DNA of 43,580 nt, taken from positions 405,777 through 449,356 of the forward strand of contig BMAT01002699.1 of NCBI GenBank assembly GCA_019649035.1, written 5' to 3'. The first letter of the stretch is position 1. Each line of letters starts with the position of its first letter. This stretch comes from Elysia marginata. Lineage: Eukaryota > Mollusca > Gastropoda > Plakobranchidae. The notes below the pieces were generated by a model. It had not been told where the DNA came from. It worked only from the letters and a program-made list of their open reading frames with translations, and searched no databases. A program made the translations under genes and the position numbers. Positions 22,732-35,501 of the stretch are shown piece by piece.

Positions 22732-25700
22732 TAACACGACAAGAGATGGGGAAAGAAGTCATGACCTAGAGCATACAGTCGAATCCTATATTTTTAACAT
22801 TGAACCAAATAAACCAAACCCCTAATAAAACTAAATGAGACTATGTGAGTATGTGCAACAAGGCCGAGATTTGATGCTAAGCTTTCCCCGAAATACAGTA
22901 CCGGTAACGTGATCTAGCCATTTACAGTTTGTGACAATCATCCTCACACTCAAGCGATCAATATTGAAAAGCGAGTAGCGCACACCGCACATCGCGCGTG
23001 CTTGTGTATTTTGGCTAGACATTGAGCAATAAAACCATAATTAATGAGTACAAAGTTATGAGAAAGCACGACGCCAACTCTCGCCAGCGATATGTATGAG
23101 TGTGATGTGTATTATTTCAACCATATCTGATCGTTATTATGTCTTTTATACTCGCTCACAGAGAACCTGACTTGCTCGAACCTAGATCTACTTGATTTGT
23201 CCAAGCGACGTTCATGAAAGGTAGACTGTGGCAATACATTGGTTGTATGTTTTACACTCTACATGGCTCACTTACAAAGAACGTAACTCGTGGGTTTTTG
23301 GTACTCCTACTGCTCTCTTTTCAGCAAGAGCACATCCTAATTGTAGACCGAACATAGCTGTATAGGTGAGACCCAACTCCCCCGCTGACTATGGTACAGC
23401 TCAAGCCGACTGTCAAACCGTAAACTTCCGAGAGTTTTTACAATTTTCAAAGTTTTATGTTTGGGTTAAATGAGAAGGATACAAATCAAGCGCTAGACTA
23501 CAATAACAATGCATAAAATAAGATCGATCTTGCGAGGAGGCTGTAATGAAATTGAGAGCAGAGTTAGATATTCTTCAGGCTTAATGCTGAGAACGTATAG
23601 ATAAACACGTGCAGCGGCCGACAACAATCAGGGTCAAGCGATTGGCGCTCTGGCAAGCAGACATTTGATCTATTCAATAGAACGTAAATCTAACACGCTG
23701 GTAAAAATCAACGATATGCAGTATCTCTATGCGAACATAATTTGCCACATAAATTGCTAGTAAGAGCAGCGGTAATGAAATACTTGTGGTTGACGTGAGC
23801 ACTAACTAGTGACTGTGTTAAACTTTCGCGTGAGTCACAGCACGCTATGTCGGATTGATGCAAGAGAAGTCGAGGTCATAAATTATACATCACAAGGTTT
23901 AATAACGCTGGCAAAATGAGACTTTTAATAAGCTGTAAACGGTTTGGGGCAGAGATGCGAGAGAAAGAGGGACTGAGAGAGAAATGAAAGTAAGAACAGC
24001 GCAACTCTAGTGCAGCAGACCTCAACTGAAAAATGCGAGATATGCGAAGGGCACGCTATGAGGTAAATTTCCCCATACCAGTCTATGAAACCACAGGTTA
24101 GCTGTTTTTTTATGGTAATTTACCTAATTCATTGTTTGTACGTAATACACAAAAGTAGCAGAGAGAAAAAAGAGAGTATTTTGTTATCCCGAAAAAAGTG
24201 TCGATAACTTGTGGCATAACTGGAAACAATCACAGTGGAGATTCGAAGTTTATTTACTGCTTCGAGTTAGAGTGAAACTTTTACTGCCAATGAATACCTC
24301 CATGTAAAGAAATTGCAATTTTGAATGCACAATTTGACATTAAAAAAAAGGCTTTCAGATTTGTATCGAGCAATTTCCATAACGGGTCTCTGAGGATGAT
24401 TTTTTTCAGGGGTACTGAAATAGGTTTTGCATTCTTCATATCACTTTCATAAGCAGGAGTCCACGAAATCACAAAATCTTTGTGTTAGGGATATTTAGTT
24501 TAATCAATCTATTTAATTTTGACAACACACTTGCTTTTAACTCACTAACTTGTTTTTCGACACATTTTAAAGCATCAACAGTCTTCAGATTTTAAAAGAT
24601 TGCAATGAAGAAAAACACTTCACAATCTTACAATTTCCAAGAGAAAATCAAGTCAAATCGGAAACAAATACCTCATGTTTCTATCTACTCGCACTCTTAA
24701 AAATGGTTTGCGAGATATTTATCGCCTATAGCACTTTAGATGTAGAAGTGTGACAGTTCACGTCATTTTTTTAGAAATTTTAGAAATGTAATAATGTATG
24801 AGTGAAAATAATGCGGATGGAATTCAATGATCGTTGCCAATTGACTTCCACATGACAAAAAATGAAACAACACGTCACCAGATATCAGGCCATCAGATTC
24901 TGCCCTTGACTTCGAGAGCTGTGTAAGGTGTTGATTACAAGCATGTGTGGAGGGTGGGTATTGGAAGTAAAACAGTGATAGAAAGAGCAAGAAAGAACGA
25001 ACTGCAGACAATTATAGAGGTGTTCAGGAGTGACAACAGAGAAAGAAACGGATAGTTACTTGGGAAAGCTGACGATAACAGAATAGATTAGAGAAACAGG
25101 CAAGGAAAAACAAAAAAGATGTGGAGCGGAAAAGCCAAGAAAAAACCGGAGGGGAGGGCAGAAAACAGCAACTGCAAAACGAAGGGTTATGAATAAACTA
25201 AGAAAACTTGAGTGAAGAATAAAAAAACGTTAAGACGAGTAAAGTGCGGGTGGGAGAGGGCAACTGGTGGAATAATACGATGGCTGAGGTATGTAGAAGA
25301 CTTAGACTCAAATCAGCACTCAGACCTATTTACTCGGAAAAAGTGTTTACGGCTATCCAATGAAAGCTGGATAAAATTGTCGATATAAGCGACATAACAA
25401 GCAAACACTTTCAAGTCTCACTAATTCACACGGAGAAAACTTACCACCATCATCATCATCATTATTATTGATATTATTGTTATTAATTTTTAGTTCAGTC
25501 AACAAACTGGGCGGAACAGAAAGACAGGTCTAATATGTATCGTTACTCGGCAAAGCGTGAGCCCAGCACTTAAAGTACAGGGGTAAGTACCACAGAGGGC
25601 ATTGTCCTCATCCCCGGTTGGCCAGCTTTCTGGAAAACAATGTCCACTAATAGACTAGTGACTATCTCTCTATCTGAGTAGTGGCGATAACAGGAACCAT

Positions 25701-25858
25701 AATGAGCCTCGTGACACGAGGAGAAGGAGAGAGGGAGAGGGCAAGGGGTGTTTTCTAATGCTACGTAAGCATGAAGAATACAAACAATATGTCTTTCATT
25801 GGCATTTTGGACGACGTTTTAAAAGCTGTTTTGATCTTTTCTTACCGAAATGAATATG

Positions 25859-25883
25859 AGAGAGAGACACACACACACATACG

Positions 25884-25925
<42 letters not shown>

Positions 25926-25955
25926 ATACACACAGAGGGAGAGAGAGTGAGAGAA
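25859..25955. repeat. CA/GA compound microsatellite
   Basis: A short CA tract is followed by about 16 GA units and then a second, imperfect CA and GA block. Confidence 0.92.
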
Positions 25956-26570
25956 TAGGAGTAATGAGACTTTTTCAATTTGAGTACTGATAAAATGGAT
26001 CTTGGAAGGCGCTTTAAAAGGGTTTGTTTTGAAGTAATGGAGAGAGATGGGGCAGGGAGGAGAAAAAAATTGTAAAAAAAAAACGAAAAAGGAAAATTAA
26101 GATGGGGAAATGAAGACAGAGGGAATGTGTGCACGTATGTGTTATTTCTGATGAAGATCAAAACAAGACCACAGCTTTACCATTGAATCCCCTTCAAGAA
26201 CATTTTCAGTGTACGGAATATCTTGAGCATAAAGGATGAAAAATACAGATAGTTAAGCTGACAAAACTTTTTTTAAAAGTAGTTAAAACTGCACGTTGAA
26301 ACGTGTGCAAAGATGACAGATTATTGATACAGCGATGCACAATCAGTAGGTAAGTTTTCTTGTTCTCTCAGAATGTTAAATTTCAGAGACTAAAATGCAA
26401 TTACACGTGGAAACATAAGCATTTATCTATGATGGTAAAAACATGTGTGAGTGAGTTTTTAAACAAGTAAAAGTTCTGTCATTTGTAGATCCGAGTAGGA
26501 GCTGTTAAGCTGACACTTGAGTAACTGTTTGGGAGGTGGGGTCAACCGCAATAAACATACAATCACAATT

Positions 26571-26572
<2 letters not shown>

Positions 26573-26625
<53 letters not shown>
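26573..26625. repeat. CT microsatellite
   Basis: About 24 uninterrupted CT dinucleotides followed by a TTTCTCTTCTTTC tail. Confidence 0.93.
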
Positions 26626-26627
<2 letters not shown>

Positions 26628-27156
26628 CTTTCACTATTTTCTCTTGCTATGTTCTAAATTTCTCAATTACCAAGTCTAATAACATGTCTTTCTAGAATTC
26701 TGTCTTTTTTTCTTTCCTGTAATCCTATATTCCACAGCATTTTGTTTCCTCCTCTATTTCCTCGTCTCGTTAAGCTGTACATGAATGGCGGTTCAATCTT
26801 TGTTTATCTTGATGGTGTGTCTAGAGGCCTGTCACTCACGGTCGTTTTCAAAGCTTGCCTCCCTCAGGTGAGATATTGACCAGTCAATCCCAATCTAGCA
26901 GACTTGATCTAGATCTGAGACACAGGCAAGTGAGTCTGACCACGCTAGACAAGCTCTTAGCAACTTAGCAACGAACTAACGGAGACTACAAATTGCAATC
27001 ATCAAAATCTAAGGGCGATTATTAGTGAAAAATTGGACACAGACTGACTCTAATGAACCTGTAGTATATGTCGAAATGGAAGTTTTCCTAGTTAGATCGG
27101 AGTGGAGCAATCTGAATTGCTCTCTCTCTATATATATCTATATTTTTTGCCCCCAC

Positions 27157-27420
27157 AATACTACCACGTTTAGACATACCGCATTCTCTGTTGATTTAAA
27201 GCCCTGCACTCCAATATTACCACGTTTAGACATACAGCACTCTCGTTTCAGTTAAAACTCTGTACTCCAATATCACCACGTTAAGACATACAGCACTCTC
27301 GGTTAAGTTAAAACTCTGTACTCCAATACTGCAGCGTTAAGACATACAGCACTCTTGGTTAAGTTAAAACTCTGTACTCCAATATCACCACGTTAAGACA
27401 CACAGCACTCTCAGTTCAGT
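27157..27420. repeat. 56-bp minisatellite, about 4.7 copies
   Basis: Units start at 27157, 27213, 27269, 27325 and 27381, with the last one partial. The shared core is CCACGTTAAGACATACAGCA followed by CTCTCGGTTAAGTTAAAACTC. Copies 2 to 5 are closer to each other than to copy 1, as expected from growth by slippage or unequal exchange. The array ends 47 bases from the donor of the 27468-27549 exon. Confidence 0.93.
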
Positions 27421-27467
27421 ACCTCTTTCCTCGATATCACACGTCATTTCATGAGAACCAGCCTTAC

Positions 27468-27549
27468 CTGAAGAGCGACTGTAGAGAGTCTGTGTCTAAG
27501 AAATCGTGGTCCTTCTCCACAAAGCTCAGCTCCAATGGAAATTGACCAT
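27468..27549 (-). CDS. DLC1: DLC1/STARD13-family RhoGAP, second SAM exon
   Basis: This 82-nt exon encodes the second part of the SAM domain. Its translation contains GQFPLELSFVEKDHDFLDTD and then SLQSLFR. It matches the vertebrate pattern FPI-I-VK--HDFL--D----LCRR, and the DGQFP start resembles STARD13 (EDSQFP) slightly more than DLC1 (EDFLFP). The acceptor is TTTGTTTCCACAG (AG at 27551-27550), and the donor is CAG|GTAAGG (GT at 27467-27466). It enters in phase 1, completing an Asp codon with the G of the previous exon, and leaves in phase 2. A 56-bp tandem array begins only 47 bp into the downstream intron. SAM domains of this family are protein-interaction modules; the partner here cannot be read from sequence. 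Confidence 0.93.
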
Positions 27550-28170
27550 CTGTGGAAACAAAGAAAAAAATTATTTACGTTTCGATTGTAACAATTTTTA
27601 AAAATGTCAACATAATTTATCAATTCTTTCCCTTTCTATACTTATATACCTAAGGTTTACATATTTCAAAATTACAAAAAAAACTGCATTTAAGACAAAA
27701 ATGCAACCTATGAAAAAGCAGTTTCGTGAAGAAACACAAACAAGTTATTATGAGGGTTAAAGTCCAAAGTATCGCTTCGTCACACTAAGTTCAATGGATT
27801 TTAGTAGACAAAAACCTTGACGTAGCTAACAATTTAAAAAACATGGTTTCCCTTCCACAACCACAAGTAAGATCACGCGAAATTTCAAGTGTTAAATAGG
27901 AGGTTCGGTTGAAAAAGGTGGGACCTTACTGAAACCATAATTATTTTCTCAGCCAGAGGCGAAGCCCTGAGTATGAGCTTAAGGCATCTCATTTTTTAGC
28001 CGACTTCCCGAAACTTTCCCATCTCTCAGACAAGCGGCAAGCGGTGTGTGCGTTTCAAATGGTGTGTGTTTGAGCTTCTTTTTAATTACTCTCTGGACCT
28101 GTGAGGTTTATACTAGAGGAGACACATGTGTCCAGGCTCGGGCTGGCTCGGGTCAGTAGCCGGTGTGGAG

Positions 28171-28248
28171 TTCACCACCACGCCAGGTCAAATTGTTTTG
28201 TTTTGTTTTTTCGCCTGGGGGATACAGACCAGTCGAAGCTGTGGTGAA
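28171..28248. repeat. Nested inverted repeat
   Basis: TTCACCAC (28171-28178) pairs with GTGGTGAA (28241-28248), and inside it CCAGG (28183-28187) pairs with CCTGG (28214-28218). The loop contains TTTTG repeats. The surrounding 28130-28340 is GC-richer than its flanks and looks like an inserted repeat, but I cannot name it. Confidence 0.4.
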
Positions 28249-29097
28249 ATCCCCATGGGATTAACTGTCTCTAATACTAGCCACCTTATGGAGGCGCTTT
28301 AGATGTAAGGCCGCAAGGCGCAGGAGACTTGAGGATGAATAGATATTATTTCATCATCGTGATGACCTAGGCGGGTTACCTCGAAGTACGCATGCGCTGT
28401 CTTTGTGCTTAATGATTTAGTTATATCGTCTGCAACTGTAGACACATGATCGGATCTAGACTAAGACTTGAACAATGACACTGCAGGTCAACGTATGGCC
28501 GAGTTGGACATGAGACACCGAGGTTAAAGACCACTGAACACTATATGCAGTGTGATGACGAACACCGAAAAAGTGTTTTCAACACACCCTTAAATAGGAG
28601 TAAAACGGCACTTTTTTTTTAAGTGGCCCAGTTCCATATCAACAGCAAATTGGGTTTTTCTTGCCACTCCCCTCTCATCCAAACTGCTGAAAATGTTTCA
28701 GATGTTAAAATTACAGAACGCTTATACATGAAGCCATACTTTTTTGCCTATCACTTTTAACACTTTTCAAAGCTAAAAAGCTTGTTAGACTTATAAAGAC
28801 ACAGTTCCACTTGTCTCACTTAAAGCCATGTTATCATTGTTGTGCTATGAAATAAAGATTGCCGCTTGGTCTTTTCAAATAGTTTTGGGGGTTGTCTGTA
28901 GTTGTTGTGACTAGCAAGAAACGTAAATGGTTTGGAATAAAGGCGACGAGCGGAACTTGTCGGGAAACGTGTGTTTTGAAAAACCAAAGTGAAACTGAAT
29001 TAGGTTGCTTGGTTTTCATTGATGATAAGGATTTGTACTGGTTGCTTATTTAACAAAATTCTTTGCGATTAAACTTCTGCCTACACACGAAAATAAA

Positions 29098-29250
29098 GTC
29101 GTAGTGGTTAGGGTAATCCACTGCTTTTCGTCGTAAGATATGCAACAAAAACAGATTCCTTTTCAAAAGAGCGTAGTGGCGACCTGGTATAAGCTATATT
29201 TCTCTAAGTGGGAAGGCAAAGGGTTCCGAAGGTAATATAAATCAAAGGTT
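29098..29250 (+). repeat. Possible decayed tRNA-SINE
   Basis: The stretch GTAGTGGTTAGGGTAATCC followed by TTTTCGTCGTAAGAT resembles the D-arm and anticodon region of tRNA-derived SINEs, and GGTTCGAATC, a B-box-like string, occurs downstream at about 29247. Spacing is too long for an intact head, so it would be a heavily mutated or nested copy. Confidence 0.25.
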
Positions 29251-31720
29251 CGAATCATACTAAAGGCGGACATTTTGGGCATTTCCACTTAAAGCCTACT
29301 TCTCTCCATTGCTATTATTCAGGTCTTTAAAATCTTTCGATCCATTTCAAAACATTAACAGGAAAAAATATTTACTTTTGCTTTGTACCAGGGTAAAGAG
29401 TAGAGTTTAACTTTTAGGATCTGTTACCAATTAAACAACATGTCGTAGTAAGCTGTGCTCAATTACCAAACAACCGCAACGTCTATGTTCTAGTTTTGAG
29501 AAAGGAGGTGCTATTATAATCGAAATCTGGAGACAACCATGAACGAACTACAGAGACAAGAGGTTTCATTAAGAAATTGGAGAAAAAGGCGTACAGGCGG
29601 TCCGATTAGGAAGACAGGAGGAGAGAAGGGTGGAGGAGAGTGAAAGAGTTGTGAGTAAAAGAATAAAGGACATCAACGTGGGAGTCAACACAATCCATGT
29701 ACCGGCAAAGTTGGGCGATGGGGACATCGCTCACGTTTTAGTTAGCAAGGGATGAAACAATAGAACACCGGCAGTAGAAACAAGGTTTGACATGGCATCT
29801 CTTTTAGTGGCTTCTGTGTTTCGAACTGCTGGTTGTTTCAGATTCTATCGGCTGCCATTCTTTGCTCCATGTTGCCCTCTTGGACTCAATTAGGACAGGG
29901 ACGTCGCGCAGGTTGATGGACTTCACTAACGCTCTTGTTTTGTTCTTTTCGATGACAGTAAATTGGGGCAATCATATTTTTGGATTACTGTAATCATTTT
30001 ATGAACAAAAAACTATGATAAAACTCATAACTTCAGTTGTAAGAAAAACAAGTTTGATTAGACTTGTCTTTTCTCATTTTCAACTAACATTATAGAAATT
30101 TGTTTCCGGTGCAAAACAATATAGTGCTTTGCCCCGCGCCCCAAGTACCATGGTGTAGATAATCCAAGAACTGATGCCAATCAAATCCTGCCCTTGTATA
30201 AAGATAAAAGCACGTATTTCTGTACCGGATATTATTGAGATTAGGTGGCTTTTCGGGGTCTTATTTCCTTCTAGAAGAAACAATGGTTTCTCAGTAATAT
30301 GGTTTCTCTTAGATCTTATCATATATTCCGCTATGTACGAGAACAAAGCAAATGGACCAACACTTTCTGATATTCTTTACAATGAAAACAATATAATTGC
30401 AGATGCATGGCCAAAGACGTCCAGTACTCATGAGATTAGATGCGGTTTTCCAGGCTTACGGAAAATATCCGTGCCAGAAGGATGGACAGGCATGGTGCAG
30501 TGGGGGAATTAATCGCATCAGAGGGAGCTTAGAACATCTCGAACCCATGCCTGTCGATGTATTATCGTATTAAGTCCCGCTTGCTGTTCTTGTTAAACGC
30601 AAAAGCATGTAGACTTGGACAGCATTGGTTGTACATCTAGTTTGCCAATAATTTGGGCCATCACGACATCCGCGCATAAAAAAACTCAGTATTCAAAACA
30701 TGCTAAAAAGCTGTACAGTAAAAAATGCGGTTATTGAAAAAGTCGTACGAGCCTTTTTAGCAATTGATCTTGATCCCTTTGATGTTGCAATAAATCCTTG
30801 ACTATAAGATAAAAAGGTTTCAAACACACATTATTTTACATCTCAAAAGATATTTCTCTTGTTAGGAATATGGCCTTTTCTTTGTTTTTTAATAGTTTCA
30901 TGAGCGGCTTAACAGAGGTTTGTAATCCAACGATTCCATACAAATATTATTATTGGTGTTTTATTTTTTTCGATTTCTAGACGCAATGTGCTTGGGTTTA
31001 GAGCATGTCATGTCCGCAACAAAAACAAGAACGGTTTTTAAACTCTTTAGTAAATCGTCTTTTGACCTGGCTGGTTTGTGTCAACAATTAAAAGCTGAGA
31101 GAGCTTTTTGTGTGTTTTGCAAGCTGACAACCATTCATTGCATTTAAAAACGCCATACAGTTAACAGCTTCATTCAAGACAGCCATTGAGAGCAGAAAGT
31201 ATTCCATTTTTTTGTCCCAGGATGACACTGACAAAGAAGCACGGGCCACTCACGGCACTATCAAATTGATGGGTGAGAGGAGCGCGTGAGCTTATGCGGA
31301 AGATCTGTATTAGAAGGGCCACTCCCGAGGATGAGTGACCACTGGAGAACAACGTTGAGGGGAGGATAAGTTTCTTTTGGGTGTCCTAACACAGGCTTCA
31401 TCAAGTTCAAGTTATTTGCTTCCTTTATATTCACTTTAGTCTTTTTTTTTTCTTTCCTCAGCGTTTATTTAATAATAAACGAGCTGTTAACTTTTCCGAA
31501 AAGATGAGGGTCTATTCATTGGTGAAAATATTTATGACAAGTGTTGATTTTTCGTAAAAAGCACCTGACATTAAAACAAAACATCTGAATGTTTAAGGAG
31601 TTCCCACTTAAAAGTTTAGTTTGGAGCGGAAAATGTCTAAAAATACAACCCTAACCATCCTGTGTTACTTCAAAAATGTTTCAAGGAATAGTATAAAATT
31701 AAAATCTAACACGATTAAAT

Positions 31721-31793
31721 TGAAGAAGAAAAAAAAAAAAGAAGAAGAAGAAGAAGAGAAAGAAGAAAGAGGAAGAGGGGGAGGTGAAAAAGA
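31721..31793 (+). repeat. Purine-only tract with GAA units
   Basis: An almost unbroken A/G run on the plus strand (AAAAAAAAAA, then GAAGAAGAAG, then GGAAGAGGGGGAGG). In the transcript it is a pyrimidine tract about 75 nt downstream of the donor of the 31870-31941 exon. Confidence 0.9.
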
Positions 31794-31869
31794 TCACCCC
31801 AAACAAAAACAATAACCGCGATAACAACAGCAACTACACCAACAGCTGTAACATAAAAAAAGTATTCAC

Positions 31870-31941
31870 CTTCAAACATCTGAGCATATTGTGGAAATCC
31901 CGCTGCTCGGAGCCATTTCAGAGCTTCGTAGGCTTCAAGTT
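31870..31941 (-). CDS. DLC1: DLC1/STARD13-family RhoGAP, first SAM exon
   Basis: This 72-nt exon encodes LEAYEALKWLRAAGFPQYAQ followed by MFE. It corresponds to the start of the family SAM domain, where vertebrates have IEAKEACDWLRAAGFPQYAQLYED. The core LRAAGFPQYAQ is identical to STARD13 as I recall it. The acceptor is TTTTTCTTCTCCCAACCAG (AG at 31943-31942), and the donor is AAG|GTGAAT (GT at 31869-31868). Entry is phase 1: the preceding exon must supply the first base of the codon before LEA, a G giving Glu. Exit is phase 1 into DGQFP. A purine-rich tract at 31721-31793 (pyrimidine-rich in the transcript) sits about 75 nt downstream of the donor. Confidence 0.93.
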
Positions 31942-34900
31942 CTGGTTGGGAGAAGAAAAAAACAAGTTATTTAGTTAAATGCAATGATCAGATCACCATG
32001 ACCTTAATATAATCAATATTTTAATTATGAAATCAATATTATATGACATTGAATGCGAGTGAAAAAGTGTAAACTTTTGAAACAATGGTCATCGTAATCC
32101 TAATTAATGTGTTTGGGACGTTAAATATAAGGTTGTTACAAATAGACTCAACCAATAAAAGAGGTCCAGCGACCATGTCACTTAATGTGACAACAGCAAA
32201 ATGCTTACTGGTGTACATTTCAGACATACTCAATAACATTAACAGCGACTCCAGCAATGACAAACCGTAAATGAGATTGAATTGCTCTTAAAGAATTCAA
32301 ATCAGAACTTTCACTTTCGCAAACAAGTTAATCCATCTCTCAGCTCGCCCCTTGAAAGCTTTTCCAGCAAAAGTAACTAGAGCTAATATTTGACGTTTAT
32401 CTTCGTGAGGTGAACTAATAGATCTTCACCGGTCAACGGGTATTTTCTTTTTGTTGGGGATTTGGGGCGTAAGAGAGACAGAGGGGGCGGGGGCGCAAGC
32501 AGTAGCAGATAGTTTGGAAAAGGAAAGGAGAGAGCGCAAACAGAGTAGGAGAGAGAAAGACAGAAAGGTTGTGAAATAAAACCGAGAGAGGTTGGAGGTA
32601 AAATCCTTTATTGTATCGGTATTATCCTTTTCTTCGAATCTTAAAGCAAGAGTATAAACTCCCAAGTCCCGCACCCCAAACACCTTCCTTTTCTGCATTA
32701 ACAATAACTTTTACTGGCTTAGAGCTGTGTGCATTAGGTAGGTTGAGCCTGTCAGAGGTCAGTATGGGTTCAGAGATTGGGAAGTCCCGATGTCAAAGCG
32801 CTACCACGTTTGCTTCTTGTTGCAACATCCACACTCCACAGATCGAAAGAAAGCACGAAACAAGAAGGAGCAGAAAAAAAGTTAGTTTCCTGTAACTCTT
32901 ACTGGGGTTATATAGCCTAAGGGCGTGGGCGAAATGGTAGGGCGGGAAAGATTGAAAGGTCAAGAGGATGACACCTGGGAAAGCCCGCTGCAAGAGTGAG
33001 AGTATCAGAAGAAGAATGTGAGGTCAGAAAAGGCAGCACCAGATTCTGTCAAAACAAAGATAAGGATAGAGTGAAGAAATGAGAAAAGAGCAATGAGACA
33101 GGGTAAAACAAAGAAAGAGAGAGAAAGGTAGAGAGAAAAAAACTCATAGATCTATATCAATTGGGCGGACCAAAGTGAATTTTTGTAGAATTTTGCGTTT
33201 GAAGAATCATTAGTTCCTTACGGGGGTGACTTAATATATATACGAAAACCGTGGACGCAAGAAAAGAAGGAAAAAAAAACGCTGAGGAGTAGTTTCTAAC
33301 TACGAGAGAAAAATAAATAAATAAAACTAATAAGTAAAAGCATGTTTCTAAAACGGCGTTTTAAAGTTGACCAGCCTAGATTGTTCCGCACGTAAGTGCT
33401 AGATGCTCTATTTTTCGAAAATAAATACAAAGATGTTTCCGTTTTAGACATGTATCGTTTCGCCACTGGTTAACCATGACTCTGCAATAGCGTTAGAGAT
33501 ATTCAAGATATCGACTGTCACAGTGCTCGTCCAGTTGCTAGGGGTATAATGACAACAAAATACAGGGATCTTCATTTCTTCGTTTGTTTTCCATGCGCAA
33601 GCAACTTAACAGATTCTATGACCTCACTTTAAGCACGTGTTAAAAGCGTAATTGATCTACTATTTATATGAACTGAAAAACCTTGTAATCTCCTCCAAAA
33701 CTTCCCTGATTTTTTTCTTTTTCTTTCAACACGAATGGCACACTATAAACTGCACAACAAAACTAAATATACCATGACATGACAAACACACATTATAATC
33801 AAAATATTATAATTTTCGAACCCATCGTGTAAACACATTTAACGCCCGTCTTGAAAACCGTAATTTTTTTTAGCTGTGAGGGTTTTCAACTGGTGCCTGT
33901 TGAATCTTGAAACGGGGCCCGTGATGATGAATTTGCCACGGTCAAAATTATAAGCAAAACAAAATTATCAATATTATTATTCTATATCGACGTCACTTTT
34001 GATGAGGTCAGAATGACTGTACAAAGAATAAAGTGCAGGCCCCGGGAGTAAAGCCAAAGCATTCTCTTAAGGCATTGAAACGAAGTGTTTACGTGAAATA
34101 ATCTCCAATAATATTATGATTGTGCGGTTTTGTCCTGTCACAGGTGGCTGCATAAAGACAGCACTGGGTGGGTTGCTGGTCGCCGCTACACACAGAGCAT
34201 GACAATACTACAAACATTCTAGCTCCCAGGGCTGAAATCACGCATTGAAACTTTAGAATTTCTTATGAAATGTGAGGAATAAATCACGAGGCAAGATGTT
34301 AAAAAAGACGTATTTATTGATTTGACATTTGACGCTCGCACAATACGATCTGCTAAAGTTTTGGAACTTTGTAGAATAAAGACTTCAAGAAATTGTTTGT
34401 TTATTCCTGCCAAAGAAAAGTTTTAATTGAAATGAGTTACATAAAAGGGAAAGAGACCAAAGGCTTAGGGCATGTATCGGTGGGTTTGAGGAGAGGAGGT
34501 TGGGGGGGGGGGGAGAGATCCGTGATAAATTTACAACCCTTACAATTACTTAAGTCAACCTTGTTTAATTTTTTTTTCGTAATTTAAGCAAAGAGAATAT
34601 TTTCAATTTGCTTAATACGTTAATTGCAAACTCTAATACTGCTTCAATCACTTTGTGTGAAGGGGATGTTTTTAAGGCTATGCGGCTCATGTATGGATTT
34701 TTTTCTTAGAAAAAAAGCTTCAGAAAAAATTTCGAATAAAACCGGTTCTCTTAAAACCGCTGCACCGAACCCAGACACAAGGACCTTTCAAATCTTTGAG
34801 AACTTAACTCTATCATAATGAATGTGTCTCAACTCGTAAAAACACTTTGATGTCGTGAAATCTGAAATTATGCACTTTTCATGTTCCGTTCTTTTCATAT

Positions 34901-35446
34901 AACCTATGATGCACTTTTGGTAATCGCCGGACTATAAAACATGTTTCTGTCGATAGTTTATGTCGTTTTTCTTCTGCGGTGTAAAATTTTATATATCAAT
35001 TTGGAGGTCAAAGCCATACGCTATCTTTTCTTTCTTGATTTATGAGACAAACAAAATTACACGTTTGAGTAAACTATGGATTTATTTTGCGGAACATATA
35101 AACCTATTAATAAAACCATCACGATATCTGAAATTTATAGGTGCGGGACTCCAGATAATTACACTTTAACGAACAAAAGCTAAAACCCAGACGCTGGTTT
35201 ACATGTTCTATATTCCCTTCTATTCTAGTTTGAAAATAATATTTATTGGTTTAGAAATGACTAAAGCAGTCAAAAGTCTTATTTGGAGTTAGTAGTTGAT
35301 TAATCAAAGACACTCAAACCTTTCTCTTTTACAATAGCGCCGAAAGAACGAAGCTTAAACTGATAACACGTTGACAATCGGGTGAACATTTAAAAAATTA
35401 TTCGAGGTCGCTAGCCTTTACGATCGTTGGTATATTAAGAGAAAGG

Positions 35447-35454
35447 GCGCGCGC

Positions 35455-35501
<47 letters not shown>
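35447..35501. repeat. GC dinucleotide run joined to GAT trinucleotide tract
   Basis: GCGCGCGC at 35447-35454 runs directly into about 15 GAT triplets up to 35501. Confidence 0.93.

Larger units (their letters stand above)
8649..27467. other. 18.8-kb intron between SAM exons
   Basis: This is the largest intron of the gene in the window. It carries several CT/GA tracts, a GAA tract, ATG/TAA-type compound repeats, a tRNA-derived SINE, a LINE 3' remnant, an inverted-repeat element, a 29-bp array, a 56-bp minisatellite and several GC-rich islands, listed separately. Remaining stretches (for example 17000-20200, 22840-25850) are AT-rich without recognisable content. The open frame at 17209-17625 (138 codons, plus) overlaps an opposite-strand frame and has no recognisable domain. 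Confidence 0.7.
27550..31869. other. Intron between the two SAM exons
   Basis: This is 4.3 kb of intron. It contains a nested inverted repeat (28171-28248), a weak SINE-like stretch (about 29098-29250) and open frames near 30080-30512 that overlap on both strands and match no family I know. A purine tract lies at 31721-31793. Confidence 0.7.

Noticed and set aside
22563-22825. Repeat protein of the form YYLKEGLKS / IISKKASNH
   Set aside because: The 29-bp unit cycles through all three frames and there is no start context or flanking coding sequence. It is a tandem array, not a gene.
28498-28550. tRNA or SINE head suggested by TGGCCGAGTTGG
   Set aside because: The following AGGTTAAAGACC is a poor B box and the arms do not pair. 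It is at best a very decayed copy.
30080-30512. Protein gene in overlapping open frames on both strands
   Set aside because: There is no recognisable motif, no splice sites in register, and AT-rich composition like its surroundings.
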